A stretch of 20,855 bases of DNA from Steroidobacteraceae bacterium (GCA_023253235.1 JALRHE010000229.1:1-20855); one strand, 5' to 3'. Shown: positions 6,813 to 15,381, counted from the stretch's first letter. Made by a program: numbers and translations. Notes: generated by a model from the letters alone, not told the origin.

Positions 6813-7962
6813 CCGGCTGCGGCGTTTTGATCTCGAAAGCCGGTGTCGGCAGTAAGGGCACCGCCCGACCCATGGTCTTTTCGATATCCCGTAACAACCC
6901 GACTTCGTCTGGCGCCACCAAGCTCACCGCGCGACCGCTCGCGCCAGCGCGCGCCGTTCGACCGATGCGATGAACGTAGTCCTCGGGTACATTCGGCAAC
7001 TCGTAATTAACGACCTGCGGTAATTCTTTGATATCGAGTCCGCGCGATGCGACTTCGGTCGCAACGAGTGCGGCGATCTGGCCTGACTTGAAATCTTCCA
7101 GCGCGCGAACGCGAGCACCCTGACTCTTGTTGCCATGGATGGCAGCCGCGCGAATACCAGCCCCTTCGAGTTGTTGTGCCAATCTGTTTGCGCCGTGCTT
7201 GGTTCGCGTGAAGACGAGCACTTGATGCCATGTCCCCTCGCCTTGTGCGCCGTGATCGAACAGATGGACCAATAAGTGTCGCTTGGCTTCCTTCGGAACC
7301 TTGAACGCCACTTGATCGACTCGCTCGGCTGTCGTGTTTCGCGGAGCGACTTCGACTGAGACAGGATTCCGCAGAATCCTCGATGCCAACTCTCGGATAT
7401 CGTCCGAGTAGGTAGCCGAAAACATCAGGTTCTGACGCTGCGGCGGTAGCAACTTGATGATGCGCTTGATCGCATGGATGAAGCCCATATCGAGCATACG
7501 GTCAGCTTCGTCGAGAACTAGGCACTCGACCTTCGATAAGTCGGCATAGCCTTGCTCGACTAGATCGAGCAGGCGTCCTGGCGTTGCGATCAGAAGGTCA
7601 CAGCCACGACGCAGGCCTTCGATCTGCGGCTTTTCGCTGACACCACCGAAGATCACGAGCGAGCGGACGTTCTTGTAGCGGCCGTACGCCTTGGCGTTCT
7701 CGGCGATCTGCGCCGTTAACTCGCGCGTTGGACTGAGAACGAGCGCTCGGGGCGCATGGCCACTTGCGGCATTCAATCGCTGCAACACCGGGAGCACGAA
7801 GCCCGCTGTTTTGCCAGTGCCCGTTTGTGCACCGGCGAGAATATCGCGACCTGACAATACCGCTGGAATGGCCTTGAACTGGATGGGAGTCGGCGTGGCA
7901 TAGCCCTTTTCGGCGACAGCACGCAACAGCTCAGGCTGGAGCCCGAGATCAGAAAACTGCAT
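6685..7962 (-). CDS. rhlE: DEAD-box ATP-dependent RNA helicase, RhlE type
   Basis: This is an RNA helicase that unwinds structured RNA in ribosome assembly or mRNA decay. All core motifs are present: Q motif (YATPTPIQ, 21-28), Walker A AQTGTGKT (45-52), PTRELTAQI, TPGRLLDL (128-135), DEAD (151-154), SAT (182-184), VFTRTKHGANRLA, ATEVASRGLDI and HRIGRTARAGASG. The 425 residues and short arginine-rich tail fit RhlE, not RhlB, SrmB or DbpA (no DbpA RNA-binding domain). The last ~41 residues (from about SRPSVSPGN to RRNHNAS) are encoded entirely opposite the yciH-like gene. It starts at ATG 7962 behind a leader of about 100 bases with competing hairpins and a possible promoter at 8075-8103. The preceding gene uup is on the same strand 166 bases away, so helicase transcription may also come from read-through. 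Confidence 0.93.
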   Translation of the reverse strand: MQFSDLGLQPELLRAVAEKGYATPTPIQFKAIPAVLSGRDILAGAQTGTGKTAGFVLPVLQRLNAASGHAPRALVLSPTRELTAQIAENAKAYGRYKNVRSLVIFGGVSEKPQIEGLRRGCDLLIATPGRLLDLVEQGYADLSKVECLVLDEADRMLDMGFIHAIKRIIKLLPPQRQNLMFSATYSDDIRELASRILRNPVSVEVAPRNTTAERVDQVAFKVPKEAKRHLLVHLFDHGAQGEGTWHQVLVFTRTKHGANRLAQQLEGAGIRAAAIHGNKSQGARVRALEDFKSGQIAALVATEVASRGLDIKELPQVVNYELPNVPEDYVHRIGRTARAGASGRAVSLVAPDEVGLLRDIEKTMGRAVPLLPTPAFEIKTPQPVSRPSVSPGNRAVSAPRPTNHAGRPGSRSRRSGRSRRNHNAS

Positions 7963-7987
7963 TGATGATGAGATCCGTAGTTGATTT

Positions 7988-8051
7988 GACTCGCGACACG
8001 GACAAAGCCGTAGCGGTCAGTTGCGAGTCGAGTAATGGGGGCGCTGACCGC
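7988..8051 (-). promoter_or_regulatory. Overlapping inverted repeats in the helicase leader
   Basis: Two inverted repeats compete for the same bases. In + coordinates, GACTCGCGAC (7988-7997) pairs with GTTGCGAGTC (8020-8029) with one G-U type mismatch. It encloses a small ACGG/CCGT hairpin (7998-8001 and 8008-8011). Separately, GCGGTCAG (8013-8020) pairs perfectly with CTGACCGC (8044-8051). The two cannot both form as simple hairpins. In the minus-strand transcript this is the 5' leader of the helicase gene, so it could be a structure sensed by temperature or by the helicase itself. No known riboswitch class is recognised. Confidence 0.45.
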
Positions 8052-8074
8052 GCAACCCTTATTTTGTAAGGCGA

Positions 8075-8103
8075 AGTGTACACCACGACGAGCATTTCGT
8101 CAC
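8075..8103 (-). promoter_or_regulatory. Candidate sigma-70 promoter for the helicase gene
   Basis: On the minus strand, GTGACG (8103-8098) is followed after exactly 17 bases by TACACT (8080-8075). These match the -35 and -10 consensus hexamers at four of six positions each. Transcription would start near 8068 and give a leader of about 105 bases containing the inverted repeats at 7988-8051. It is a reading by eye of modest strength. Confidence 0.35.
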
Positions 8104-8128
8104 GGCATTTCTGGTCATACCGCTTTTG

Positions 8129-9949
8129 TCAGATGCTGGCCTGTAGTTTTTCAAGCTCTTCCCAACGTCGATATGCCGCCTCGATCTCTTCGGAAAGCGC
8201 TTGTAACTCACCTAAGGTTTTTTTGACTTCGTTCTGATCTCGACCGTAGAAATTAGGATCGGCCACCAAGTTATCGAGCGCTAGCTTGTGGGACTCCATC
8301 GTTTCCAGTTTCGCAGGCAACTCGTCGAACTCGCGCTGCTCTTTATATGAGAGACGCTTTTTCTTGCTTGATGCCGCCGAGGTTACGACGGTGTCATCGT
8401 CTTTCGAATCCAGCCTGGTCGACTTTCGGGCGGACGGCACGCTTGCCGATACAACGTTGCTCTTCTTCCACTCTTCCCAATCCGTCCAACCGCCGACGAA
8501 CTCACGAACTCCACCATCGCCTTCGAGGACGAGCAAACTCGTGACGACTCTATCTAGAAAGCTGCGATCGTGACTGACTAGCAGGAGAGTGCCATCAAAA
8601 CCGGCGACAAGTTCTTCGAGCAACTCCAACGTATCGATATCCAGATCATTCGTCGGCTCATCAAGGACGAGCAGATTGGCCGGACGTGCGAAGAGTCGTG
8701 CGAGCAACAGTCGATTTCGCTCACCACCTGACAGCGCACTGGCCGGTGTCAGCAATTGATCGGGTCTGAATAGGAAATCTCGGAGATAGCCCGAGACATG
8801 GCGATTCTCGCCACCGATGGGCACAAAGGAATTACCGTCATTGACGTTGTCGGAGACGGATGCACTGAGATCCAGTTGCTCGCGCTGCTGGTCGTAATAG
8901 GCAACTTCCAAGCGTGAACCGCGTTTAACGCATCCACTCGAGGGCTCAAGTTCGCCAAGCAGCAACTTGATAAGCGTGCTCTTGCCTGCGCCATTCGGCC
9001 CGACGATTCCGATTCGATCACCCCGCTGGATGCGCGTTGTGATTCCGCGTAGCACCTCTCGTTCACCGAACGAGACGGCCGCCCGCTCTGCTTCGAAGAC
9101 CAGCTTGCCCGACTCGACGGCTTCGGTGACGGCTAATTCGGCTTGTCCTATACGGTCACGTCGCGCTTTTCGCTCGGCTCGCATCGTCTTAAGAGCGCGC
9201 ACCCGTCCCTCGTTGCGAGTACGTCGCGCTTCGACACCCTTACGTATCCACACTTCCTCTTCGGCAAGCTTTTTGTCGAACAGTGCATTGGCTTTCGCCT
9301 CGATTTCGAGTTGTAGCGTCTTTTTCGTGACGAAATCGTCGTAATTGCCCGGCCACGAACTCAGCTTGCCTCGATCCAGTTCCACGACTCGCGTCGCGAG
9401 TCGATTGACGAACATGCGGTCGTGACTAACGAACAAGAGCGCCCCTCGAAACTCGAGCATCACCGCTTCGAGCCATTCGATCGCCGAAATATCCAGATGA
9501 TTGGTCGGCTCATCGAGCAACAGAATCTCGGGCTCTGAAACCAAAGCTCGACCGAGCAGCACACGTCGACGCCAGCCACCCGATAGCCCGGCAAACGCTT
9601 GCTCTGCAGGTAACTGCAGACGCGAAATGATGGTGTCGACTCGGTGAGTGTGCTCCCAGCTCTCGCCTTGAGCGCCCGCAAGACCGCCGCGTACCACTTC
9701 AAGCACACTGGCATCGGTCATCAGGTCGAGATCCTGCTCGAGCATCGCAAGACGCGCGCCTGGCTTCACCCACACAGCGCCATCGTCAGGCGGTGTGACA
9801 CCAGCAACCAAACGCAGCAACGACGATTTGCCCTCGCCGTTTCGCCCGACGATACAAACACGCTCGCGCTCGCCGATGCTGAGATCGACTCGATCGAGTA
9901 GGGGTCGCGAACCAAAGGCTAGCGAAACGGCATCAAAACGAAGCAGCAC
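8129..9949 (-). CDS. uup: ABC-F family ATPase Uup
   Basis: This 606-residue soluble protein has two ABC ATPase domains and no membrane segments. ABC1 has Walker A GRNGEGKSS (35-43), signature LSGGW (122-126) and LLLDEPTNHLD (143-153). ABC2 has GPNGAGKST (317-325), LSGGE (406-410) and VLDEPTNDLD (428-437). The linker between them is short and arginine-rich (EARRTRNEGRVRALKTMRAE, 240-259), as in Uup. The C-terminal ~90 residues (from about KKKRLSYKEQREFDELP) are the charged coiled-coil domain that binds DNA in E. coli Uup. Family members act on ribosomes or at branched DNA, and loss of uup raises precise transposon excision in E. coli. The start ATG 9949 lies 11 bases after the dienelactone hydrolase-like stop, so it is the last gene of the long minus-strand run. 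Confidence 0.94.
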   Translation of the reverse strand: MLLRFDAVSLAFGSRPLLDRVDLSIGERERVCIVGRNGEGKSSLLRLVAGVTPPDDGAVWVKPGARLAMLEQDLDLMTDASVLEVVRGGLAGAQGESWEHTHRVDTIISRLQLPAEQAFAGLSGGWRRRVLLGRALVSEPEILLLDEPTNHLDISAIEWLEAVMLEFRGALLFVSHDRMFVNRLATRVVELDRGKLSSWPGNYDDFVTKKTLQLEIEAKANALFDKKLAEEEVWIRKGVEARRTRNEGRVRALKTMRAERKARRDRIGQAELAVTEAVESGKLVFEAERAAVSFGEREVLRGITTRIQRGDRIGIVGPNGAGKSTLIKLLLGELEPSSGCVKRGSRLEVAYYDQQREQLDLSASVSDNVNDGNSFVPIGGENRHVSGYLRDFLFRPDQLLTPASALSGGERNRLLLARLFARPANLLVLDEPTNDLDIDTLELLEELVAGFDGTLLLVSHDRSFLDRVVTSLLVLEGDGGVREFVGGWTDWEEWKKSNVVSASVPSARKSTRLDSKDDDTVVTSAASSKKKRLSYKEQREFDELPAKLETMESHKLALDNLVADPNFYGRDQNEVKKTLGELQALSEEIEAAYRRWEELEKLQASI

Positions 9950-9960
9950 TCTGGATCAGT

Positions 9961-10854
9961 CTATGTCGGGTTCTGTATTGCGAGGCCGTGCTGACGGAAG
10001 AAGGCACAAGCGGCCACGAACGCCGGCCGCGCATCCTCAGACCGATAAGCGGCACGATAGTCGGCGTGGAAACCATGCTTCGCTTGTGGATAGACGGTGA
10101 TCGAAGAACTCTTCGCAGCTGTAGAGACTCCGTCAGCCCGCAGCGCGGCACGCATGGCCTCAACCGAGTCGAGGGGAATCCCTGCGTCCTCACCTGCGTA
10201 AAGACCGAGCACCGGCGCTCGTAATCGCGCCGCGACATCCACGGGATGTACCGGCTGCAACTCGCTCGCCTGGCCAACGAGACGACCATACCAAGCGACC
10301 CCGGCCGCGATGGCATCGGAATGCGCGGCATACAACCACGTGATTCGCCCGCCCCAACAAAACCCCGTGATACCAGCCTTACCGGTCGCGCCATGACCTC
10401 GCGCCCAAGCCAAGGTCGCATCGAGATCGCTCATGACTTGCGCATCGGGGACGCGCGCGACGATCTCACGCATCAAGGTTTGCATGTCGGTAACAAGGCC
10501 AGGGTTACCCTGGCGGAAGAACAGCTCAGGTGCGACCGCGTACGCGCCAAGCTTGGCAAATCGGCGGCACACATCTCGAATATGTTCGTGCACACCGAAG
10601 ATTTCTTGTATGACGATGACAAGCGGCCAATCACGCCCAGTCAAAGGACGCGCACGATAAGCCGGCAATACGTCCTGGCCGACTGGAATCGCAACTTCTC
10701 CCGCCTCGAGACCTTCAGCGCTTGTTTGGATCGTCGTGGCGCTCACGGGCACGGTGGTCGCAGCGAAGCCGCTGATCAAGGCTCCTTTGACGAAGTCACG
10801 CCGATCAACCGAAGACATGGGCTGCAGACTACGGCGCTCGCTTTCCAAGCTCAT
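9961..10854 (-). CDS. Dienelactone hydrolase family protein with Tat signal
   Basis: This is an alpha/beta hydrolase of the dienelactone hydrolase family. With the start chosen here it has 297 residues. The triad is visible as Cys166 (GFCWGGR), Asp223 (YAGEDAGIP) and His260 (KHGFHADY), with the conserved Glu84 in QEIFGVHEHI. The N-terminus holds a twin-arginine signal: DRRDFVKGALISGFAATT, with the RR at 18-19, followed by a hydrophobic stretch and VSA. The enzyme should therefore be exported folded to the periplasm. I chose ATG 10854 because it forms an ATGA overlap with the upstream SOUL gene. A further in-frame ATG at 10818 (MSSVDRRDF) would also keep the Tat motif, and an upstream ATG at 10902 looks spurious. 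The usual role, opening dienelactones in chlorocatechol breakdown, need not apply here. The substrate is unknown. Confidence 0.88.
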   Translation of the reverse strand: MSLESERRSLQPMSSVDRRDFVKGALISGFAATTVPVSATTIQTSAEGLEAGEVAIPVGQDVLPAYRARPLTGRDWPLVIVIQEIFGVHEHIRDVCRRFAKLGAYAVAPELFFRQGNPGLVTDMQTLMREIVARVPDAQVMSDLDATLAWARGHGATGKAGITGFCWGGRITWLYAAHSDAIAAGVAWYGRLVGQASELQPVHPVDVAARLRAPVLGLYAGEDAGIPLDSVEAMRAALRADGVSTAAKSSSITVYPQAKHGFHADYRAAYRSEDARPAFVAACAFFRQHGLAIQNPT

Positions 10855-11477
10855 GGCTTCTTCTCCAATGGGATCAGCACTTCGTTCCGGCGCATGAACC
10901 ACGGTATGAAAGGCGCATCGTAGCGAGCGATGATAGCGCTATCGCCAGTCACAGCTTGCAACCCTCGCGCTTGCACAGCGCGACGAAGATCTTGCTCATG
11001 CTCACGAAAGTTTTCTTCGGTCCAGCGACCAGAGTAGCGCCACACGGCAACCGTCCTCGCGGGGACTTCTCGAATACTGACGCGCGGATCGGTGGGCTTA
11101 GGCACTGTCTCGCGGTTGTACTTGCGCGGCACGATGAAGCCCACACGATAGACGCCCTCTCCCTTTGACTGCTCCACCGGAGCCGTCATGGCGATCTTCT
11201 CACCTTGCGAGGATTGCTCCACCGGAGCCGTCATAGCGATCTCGGTCTGTGCCGTGTTGGCTCCACTGATGTAGCGAAAGAGTCGCCCGAAGGCGATATT
11301 GCCGGCATTCATAAAACCCGCTTCCACCTCAGTCTCGGCGATCAAGTAAGACGAGTACGCCCGCAGTTCGAACGCCCCGTCTTGCTCGAGCACCCGGTAC
11401 TCGGGGATTTCTATGGCCATTACCGGCCAACTTGCCAATGCGAGTAATAAACCAGCGAGTGCATGTCGAAGTCTCAC
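10851..11477 (-). CDS. SOUL/HBP family haem-binding-like protein with signal peptide
   Basis: The family binds haem or tetrapyrroles in some eukaryotic members; the function of the bacterial members is poorly known. I place the start at GTG 11477, which overlaps the thiolase stop as GTGA. It gives 208 residues opening directly with a signal peptide (RLRHALAGLLLALASWPVMA, 2-21). The upstream ATG 11522 would run 49 bases into thiolase and spoil the signal peptide. The SOUL domain begins IEIPEYRVLEQDGAFELRAY and shows FGRLFRYISGAN, IAMTAPVEQ and FIVPRKYNRETVPKPTDPRV. IAMTAPVEQS occurs twice, 15 residues apart. The same operon position next to beta-oxidation genes gives no clear functional link. 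The stop overlaps the next gene start (ATGA). Confidence 0.86.
   Translation of the reverse strand: MRLRHALAGLLLALASWPVMAIEIPEYRVLEQDGAFELRAYSSYLIAETEVEAGFMNAGNIAFGRLFRYISGANTAQTEIAMTAPVEQSSQGEKIAMTAPVEQSKGEGVYRVGFIVPRKYNRETVPKPTDPRVSIREVPARTVAVWRYSGRWTEENFREHEQDLRRAVQARGLQAVTGDSAIIARYDAPFIPWFMRRNEVLIPLEKKP
11170..11242. repeat. Tandem 45-base duplication inside the SOUL gene
   Basis: The 28 bases at 11170-11197 and 11215-11242 (both beginning TGCTCCACCGGAGCCGTCAT, apart from one later G/A change) match at 27 of 28 positions and are 45 bases apart. In protein terms this repeats IAMTAPVEQS within a 15-residue period, without breaking the frame. Confidence 0.85.
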
Positions 11478-12673
11478 GCGACCTCGAAGAGGCCAGCAGC
11501 GCCCATTCCACCGCCGATGCACATGGTGACGACAACATGACGCACGCCAAGACGCTTGCCCGCGAGCAAAGCATGCCCAACGAGACGTTGACCACTCATG
11601 CCGTACGGATGTCCTACGGCAATGGCACCACCGTCGATGTTCAGGCGGTCATCGGGAATCCCAAGTTTGTCGCGGCAGTACAGAACCTGTACCGCGAAGG
11701 CTTCGTTGAGCTCCCACAAACCAACATCCTCGACCTTCAAACCTGCGCGCGCCAACAATTTGGGTACCGCGAAGACTGGGCCTATGCCCATCTCATCGGG
11801 CTCACAACCAGCGACGGCGAAGCCTCGGAATATGCCGAGCGGTTTGGCACCGACACGCTCTGCCTCAGCGGCACTCATGACCACGCACGCACCGGCTCCA
11901 TCAGAGAATTGGCTCGCATTGCCTGCGGCGACCGAGCCACCTGGCGTCGCTGATTTGATTTTCGCGATAGCCTCGATAGTCGTCCCCTCGCGCAAGCCCT
12001 CGTCCTGCGACACCGTCACCTCGCGCGTGTACAACTTTCCGCCGGCCGCTTGGTCGATACCAGCCATGCGCACGGTGATCGGCGCGATTTCAGCGCTGAA
12101 GTGCCCCGCCGCCAAAGCTGCACATGCGCGCTGCTGACTGCGCGCACCGTATTCGTCCTGGCGCTCGCGAGAAATGCCATAGCGAGTCGCGACCGTTTCG
12201 GCCGTCTGCAGCATGGAGTGGTAGATCGATGGCTTGTTTTTCTTGAGCCAACCATCGAACGCCATGTGCATATTGACCTCAGCCTGCACACAAGAGATCG
12301 ATTCAAGCCCACCGGCAACGTACACATCGCCCTCTCCAGCAATGACTCGCTGCGCGGCCATCGCGATGCTTTGCAGACCGGAAGAACAAAACCGATTCAC
12401 CGTGACACCTGCAACGGACACCGGAAAGCCTGCGCGCAAGGCGACCTGCCGTGCGATGTTGTTGCCCGTTGCACCTTCGGGCAACGCACAGCCCATGATC
12501 ACATCTTCTATCGAAGCCGGATCGACACCTGCCCTCTCAACAGCGGCCTTGACGGCGTGGGCGCCAAGCGTTGCGCCGTGAGTCATGTTGAAGGAGCCCT
12601 TCCAACTCTTAGCAAGTGGTGTACGGGCGGTCGACACGATGACGGCCTCGCGGCCGGTTGTGGCGCGGCTCAT
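11474..12673 (-). CDS. Acetyl-CoA acyltransferase (thiolase, FadA/FadI type)
   Basis: This 399-residue thiolase should carry out the last beta-oxidation step, cleaving 3-oxoacyl-CoA with CoA to release acetyl-CoA. The nucleophile is Cys96 in VNRFCSSGLQS. The C-terminal domain has ELNEAFAVQ, GGAIAVGHPYGMSG (catalytic His) and MCIGGGMGAAGLFE (second catalytic Cys). Biosynthetic acetoacetyl-CoA thiolase is the main alternative. The neighbouring FadB/FadJ-type gene, whose stop overlaps this start as ATGA (12670-12673), strongly favours degradation. Its own stop overlaps the SOUL start as GTGA. It is therefore translationally coupled on both sides. Confidence 0.93.
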   Translation of the reverse strand: MSRATTGREAVIVSTARTPLAKSWKGSFNMTHGATLGAHAVKAAVERAGVDPASIEDVIMGCALPEGATGNNIARQVALRAGFPVSVAGVTVNRFCSSGLQSIAMAAQRVIAGEGDVYVAGGLESISCVQAEVNMHMAFDGWLKKNKPSIYHSMLQTAETVATRYGISRERQDEYGARSQQRACAALAAGHFSAEIAPITVRMAGIDQAAGGKLYTREVTVSQDEGLREGTTIEAIAKIKSATPGGSVAAGNASQFSDGAGACVVMSAAEAERVGAKPLGIFRGFAVAGCEPDEMGIGPVFAVPKLLARAGLKVEDVGLWELNEAFAVQVLYCRDKLGIPDDRLNIDGGAIAVGHPYGMSGQRLVGHALLAGKRLGVRHVVVTMCIGGGMGAAGLFEVA

Positions 12674-14781
12674 GCTGCACCTCCGTTGAATGAACGATTA
12701 TCGATAGCAAGTCGCGCGATCAGTGCAGCGGGCTCCCAGAAAACGGCATCACCGCCCTTCTGCTCGCCGAACTGCCGCATACGCCGCGCAACTTCATACA
12801 ATTTTTGCGACTCAGCGTAGTGCATCGGACCACCGCGCCAGATGGGGAATCCGTAGCCCATCAGATAAACGAGATCGATATCTGACGCGCGCTGGGCGAT
12901 TTTCTCATCGAGAATGCGCGCCCCCTCGTTGACCAAGGCGTAGACCAGTCGATCGACGATTTCGGCATCGGTCAATTTGCGCACCGGCTGACCCGCCGCC
13001 TTGCGTACATCATCAATCACGCCAGCAACGATCGTCGAAGGATAAGCCTGACGATCGCCCTTTTTGTAGTCGTACCAGCCAGCGCCTGTCTTCTGACCGA
13101 AGCGCCCCATTTCGCAGAGACGATCTGCGACGAGTTGCGGTCGCTTCAGTGTTCCCTCGGCGTACTGCCGCTTACGGATGTGCCAACCAATGTCGTTGCC
13201 GGCAAGATCACCCATCCGGAACGGGCCCATCGCGAAACCGAATTTTTCGATGGCCTTGTCGATTTGCTCAGGGCTTGCGCCCTCATCGAGCATCGCCATA
13301 GCCTGCGCGAAGTACTGGTTGATCATGCGATTGCCGATGAAGCCGTCGCACACGCCAGAGACAACAGCGGTTTTCTTGATTTTTTTAGCGAGCGTCATTG
13401 CCGTCAGCAGCACATCGGGTGCGGTTTTCGCACCGCGTACGACCTCGAGCAAGCGCATGACGTTGGCTGGACTGAAAAAATGCAATCCGATGACATCCGA
13501 TGGTCGCTTCGTGCCTGCTGCAATATGGTCGACATCGAGCGTTGACGTATTGGTCGCCAAAATCGCACCGGGTCGAAGCACCGTATCGAGTTGCGCGAAC
13601 ACCTTCTGCTTGACCGTCATATCCTCGAACACCGCTTCGATCGCAAGGTCGACGTCCGAAATTGCTTCGTAGGAGAGCACCGGTTTGAGCAAGTCCATTC
13701 GCGCTTGAAGCTTGGTCGCATCCAACTTGCCTTTCTTGACCTGCCCCTCATACACCTCGCGAATCCGCTGCACACCACGATCGAGCGCTTCTTGATTGAG
13801 CTCTAGCAAACGTGCCTCGATTCCTGCGTTGAGAAAATTGATGGCAATGCCAGTACCCATGGTGCCGGCGCCAATGATCGCAACCTTGGCGACCGCGCGC
13901 GGCTTCGTATCTGCTGGGAGATCGTCGATGCGTTGCGCAGCACGTTCCGCGAAAAAGATATGTCGAAGCGCTGCAGACACCGGGGTATCGACCAATTTCT
14001 TGAACTGGGCGAACTCTTCTTGTTGACCCGCATCGAAGCCTTTGGTCGCGCCAACTTGTAATGCTTCAATGATCGCAAGCGGCGCCGGATATTCCTTGAA
14101 TGCCGTCTTGGCGGTATTGCGCGCAAACTGACACAAGGCTTCGAGGTCCGGCTCACGTACCGGCAGATCTCGAGCTCGCAATAGAGGCTTTCCTTCTTTG
14201 ACCGCAGCCGCCGCTTCTTCGGCCACACTGATCGCCGCACCGACGAGATCGGTATCGACGACGCGCTGCAGCAACGGCGAACCTTTGAAAAGCGCAACCG
14301 GCAGTGGCTCCCCGGACATCATGACGTTCAGTGCGCCCTCGACACCGATCAGGCGGGGCAATCGCTGTGTGCCACCGGCGCCCGGCAATAGACCCAGCTT
14401 CACTTCAGGCAAACCGATCTTGGCAGACGACAACGCCACGCGTTGATGACAGCTCATCGCAAGCTCAAGACCACCGCCCAAAGCCACACCTTCGATGGCG
14501 GCTACGACGGGTTTTTTCATCTCGTCTAGCGCCGTATTGATCGTCCAGAGAGTGGGGCCGCGCAAAACATCCGGACCGCCGAACTCACGAATATCGGCTC
14601 CGGCGCAGAACGTACCGTTCGAACCGATGAGAATGACGGAATCGACGGAGGAATCACGCGCGGCTCGCTCGAGCGCCTCGAGCAACGGTGCGCGCAGTGC
14701 ATAGCTCAGACTGTTGACCGGGGGCGCCTCGAAGGCGATCACCGCCGTGCGATTCCTTATGTTGTAGTCGACTTTCGCCAT
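12670..14781 (-). CDS. Multifunctional enoyl-CoA hydratase / 3-hydroxyacyl-CoA dehydrogenase (FadB/FadJ family)
   Basis: The 703 residues join a crotonase domain to an NAD-dependent hydroxyacyl-CoA dehydrogenase, covering the hydration and second oxidation of beta-oxidation. In the crotonase part (about 1-190), NGTFCAGADIREF (55-67) supplies the oxyanion hole. Glu106 (ALGGGLELAMSCH) and Glu126 (LPEVKLGLLPGAGGTQ) are the acid-base pair. The dehydrogenase has the Rossmann motif GAGTMGTG (304-311), ATNTSTL, catalytic His434 in LHFFSPANVMRLLEVV with Glu446, then CDGFIGNRM. Two C-terminal 3HCDH domains follow, ending around GYGFPIWRGGPMHYA. A GAGGT lies upstream of ATG 14781. It is coupled to the thiolase as FadBA-like partners, but in the order hydratase/dehydrogenase then thiolase with a four-base overlap. 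The DUF502 gene ends 21 bases upstream. FadB versus FadJ cannot be settled by eye. Confidence 0.94.
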   Translation of the reverse strand: MAKVDYNIRNRTAVIAFEAPPVNSLSYALRAPLLEALERAARDSSVDSVILIGSNGTFCAGADIREFGGPDVLRGPTLWTINTALDEMKKPVVAAIEGVALGGGLELAMSCHQRVALSSAKIGLPEVKLGLLPGAGGTQRLPRLIGVEGALNVMMSGEPLPVALFKGSPLLQRVVDTDLVGAAISVAEEAAAAVKEGKPLLRARDLPVREPDLEALCQFARNTAKTAFKEYPAPLAIIEALQVGATKGFDAGQQEEFAQFKKLVDTPVSAALRHIFFAERAAQRIDDLPADTKPRAVAKVAIIGAGTMGTGIAINFLNAGIEARLLELNQEALDRGVQRIREVYEGQVKKGKLDATKLQARMDLLKPVLSYEAISDVDLAIEAVFEDMTVKQKVFAQLDTVLRPGAILATNTSTLDVDHIAAGTKRPSDVIGLHFFSPANVMRLLEVVRGAKTAPDVLLTAMTLAKKIKKTAVVSGVCDGFIGNRMINQYFAQAMAMLDEGASPEQIDKAIEKFGFAMGPFRMGDLAGNDIGWHIRKRQYAEGTLKRPQLVADRLCEMGRFGQKTGAGWYDYKKGDRQAYPSTIVAGVIDDVRKAAGQPVRKLTDAEIVDRLVYALVNEGARILDEKIAQRASDIDLVYLMGYGFPIWRGGPMHYAESQKLYEVARRMRQFGEQKGGDAVFWEPAALIARLAIDNRSFNGGAA

Positions 14782-14802
14782 CTCGTGATACCTCGAATGG
14801 AT

Positions 14803-15381
14803 CTATTGAGTCTGAATGCCGCCGGTCAGGACGATACGCATCGCCGCCTCGACCGTGAGGTCGGTAGGCTCAATGCGATCGCGGGGCAGATAGAGAGTGT
14901 AGCCGCCAATCTGGTAGCTCATCGGCATATAAACAGCAACGAGCTCCTCATCGCTGCCGAGGCCTGGCAGCGTCGCATTTTCCTGCGTCACGAAGCCGAT
15001 CACCTTGCCGGGACCGAACTGCACCATCACGACGCGCTGCAGTTCGCCACCCTTCTCGCCCACCTTCATAAGCCCGGTCAAATCGCGGACCGCCGAGTAA
15101 ACGGTTTTGACCACGGGGATACGTAAAATCAGTGACTCGCTGAACGTGATCACACGGCGCACGACGTAGGCGTTCACCAACAAGCCGATCACGATCAGCA
15201 CCACAAATCCGGCCACCAAACCCATACCCGGAACATAGATCTCGGCAGGCAGCCAAACCTTGAGCAGACCCGAGAGCAGTGACTCCGTCGTCACACCGAG
15301 CCAATAGATGAAGTAGACCGTCAGCACGATCGGCAGAATGGTCAACAAACCTTTCGCGAGCAGCCTACCGACGGTTCTCAT
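14803..15381 (-). CDS. DUF502 family membrane protein
   Basis: The 192 residues have two predicted membrane segments near the N-terminus (about 9-29, GLLTILPIVLTVYFIYWLGV, and 52-72, GMGLVAGFVVLIVIGLLVNA). A soluble domain follows with IPVVKTVYSAVRDLTG, VVMVQFGPGKVIGFVT and VYMPMSYQIGGYTLYLPRD. These are the hallmarks of the widespread DUF502 family, whose biochemical role is unknown. A longer in-frame ORF reaches 15465, but ATG 15381 (MRTVGRLLAKG) fits the family and forms an ATGA overlap with the methyltransferase stop, so the two are translationally coupled. It is followed 21 bases later by the FadB/FadJ-type gene. Confidence 0.88.
   Translation of the reverse strand: MRTVGRLLAKGLLTILPIVLTVYFIYWLGVTTESLLSGLLKVWLPAEIYVPGMGLVAGFVVLIVIGLLVNAYVVRRVITFSESLILRIPVVKTVYSAVRDLTGLMKVGEKGGELQRVVMVQFGPGKVIGFVTQENATLPGLGSDEELVAVYMPMSYQIGGYTLYLPRDRIEPTDLTVEAAMRIVLTGGIQTQ

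Noticed and set aside
12050..12820. 256-codon open frame on the + strand opposite the thiolase
   Set aside because: It crosses the thiolase/FadB-type junction in antisense, has no family motifs and no ribosome-binding site, so it is a product of high G+C codon structure.
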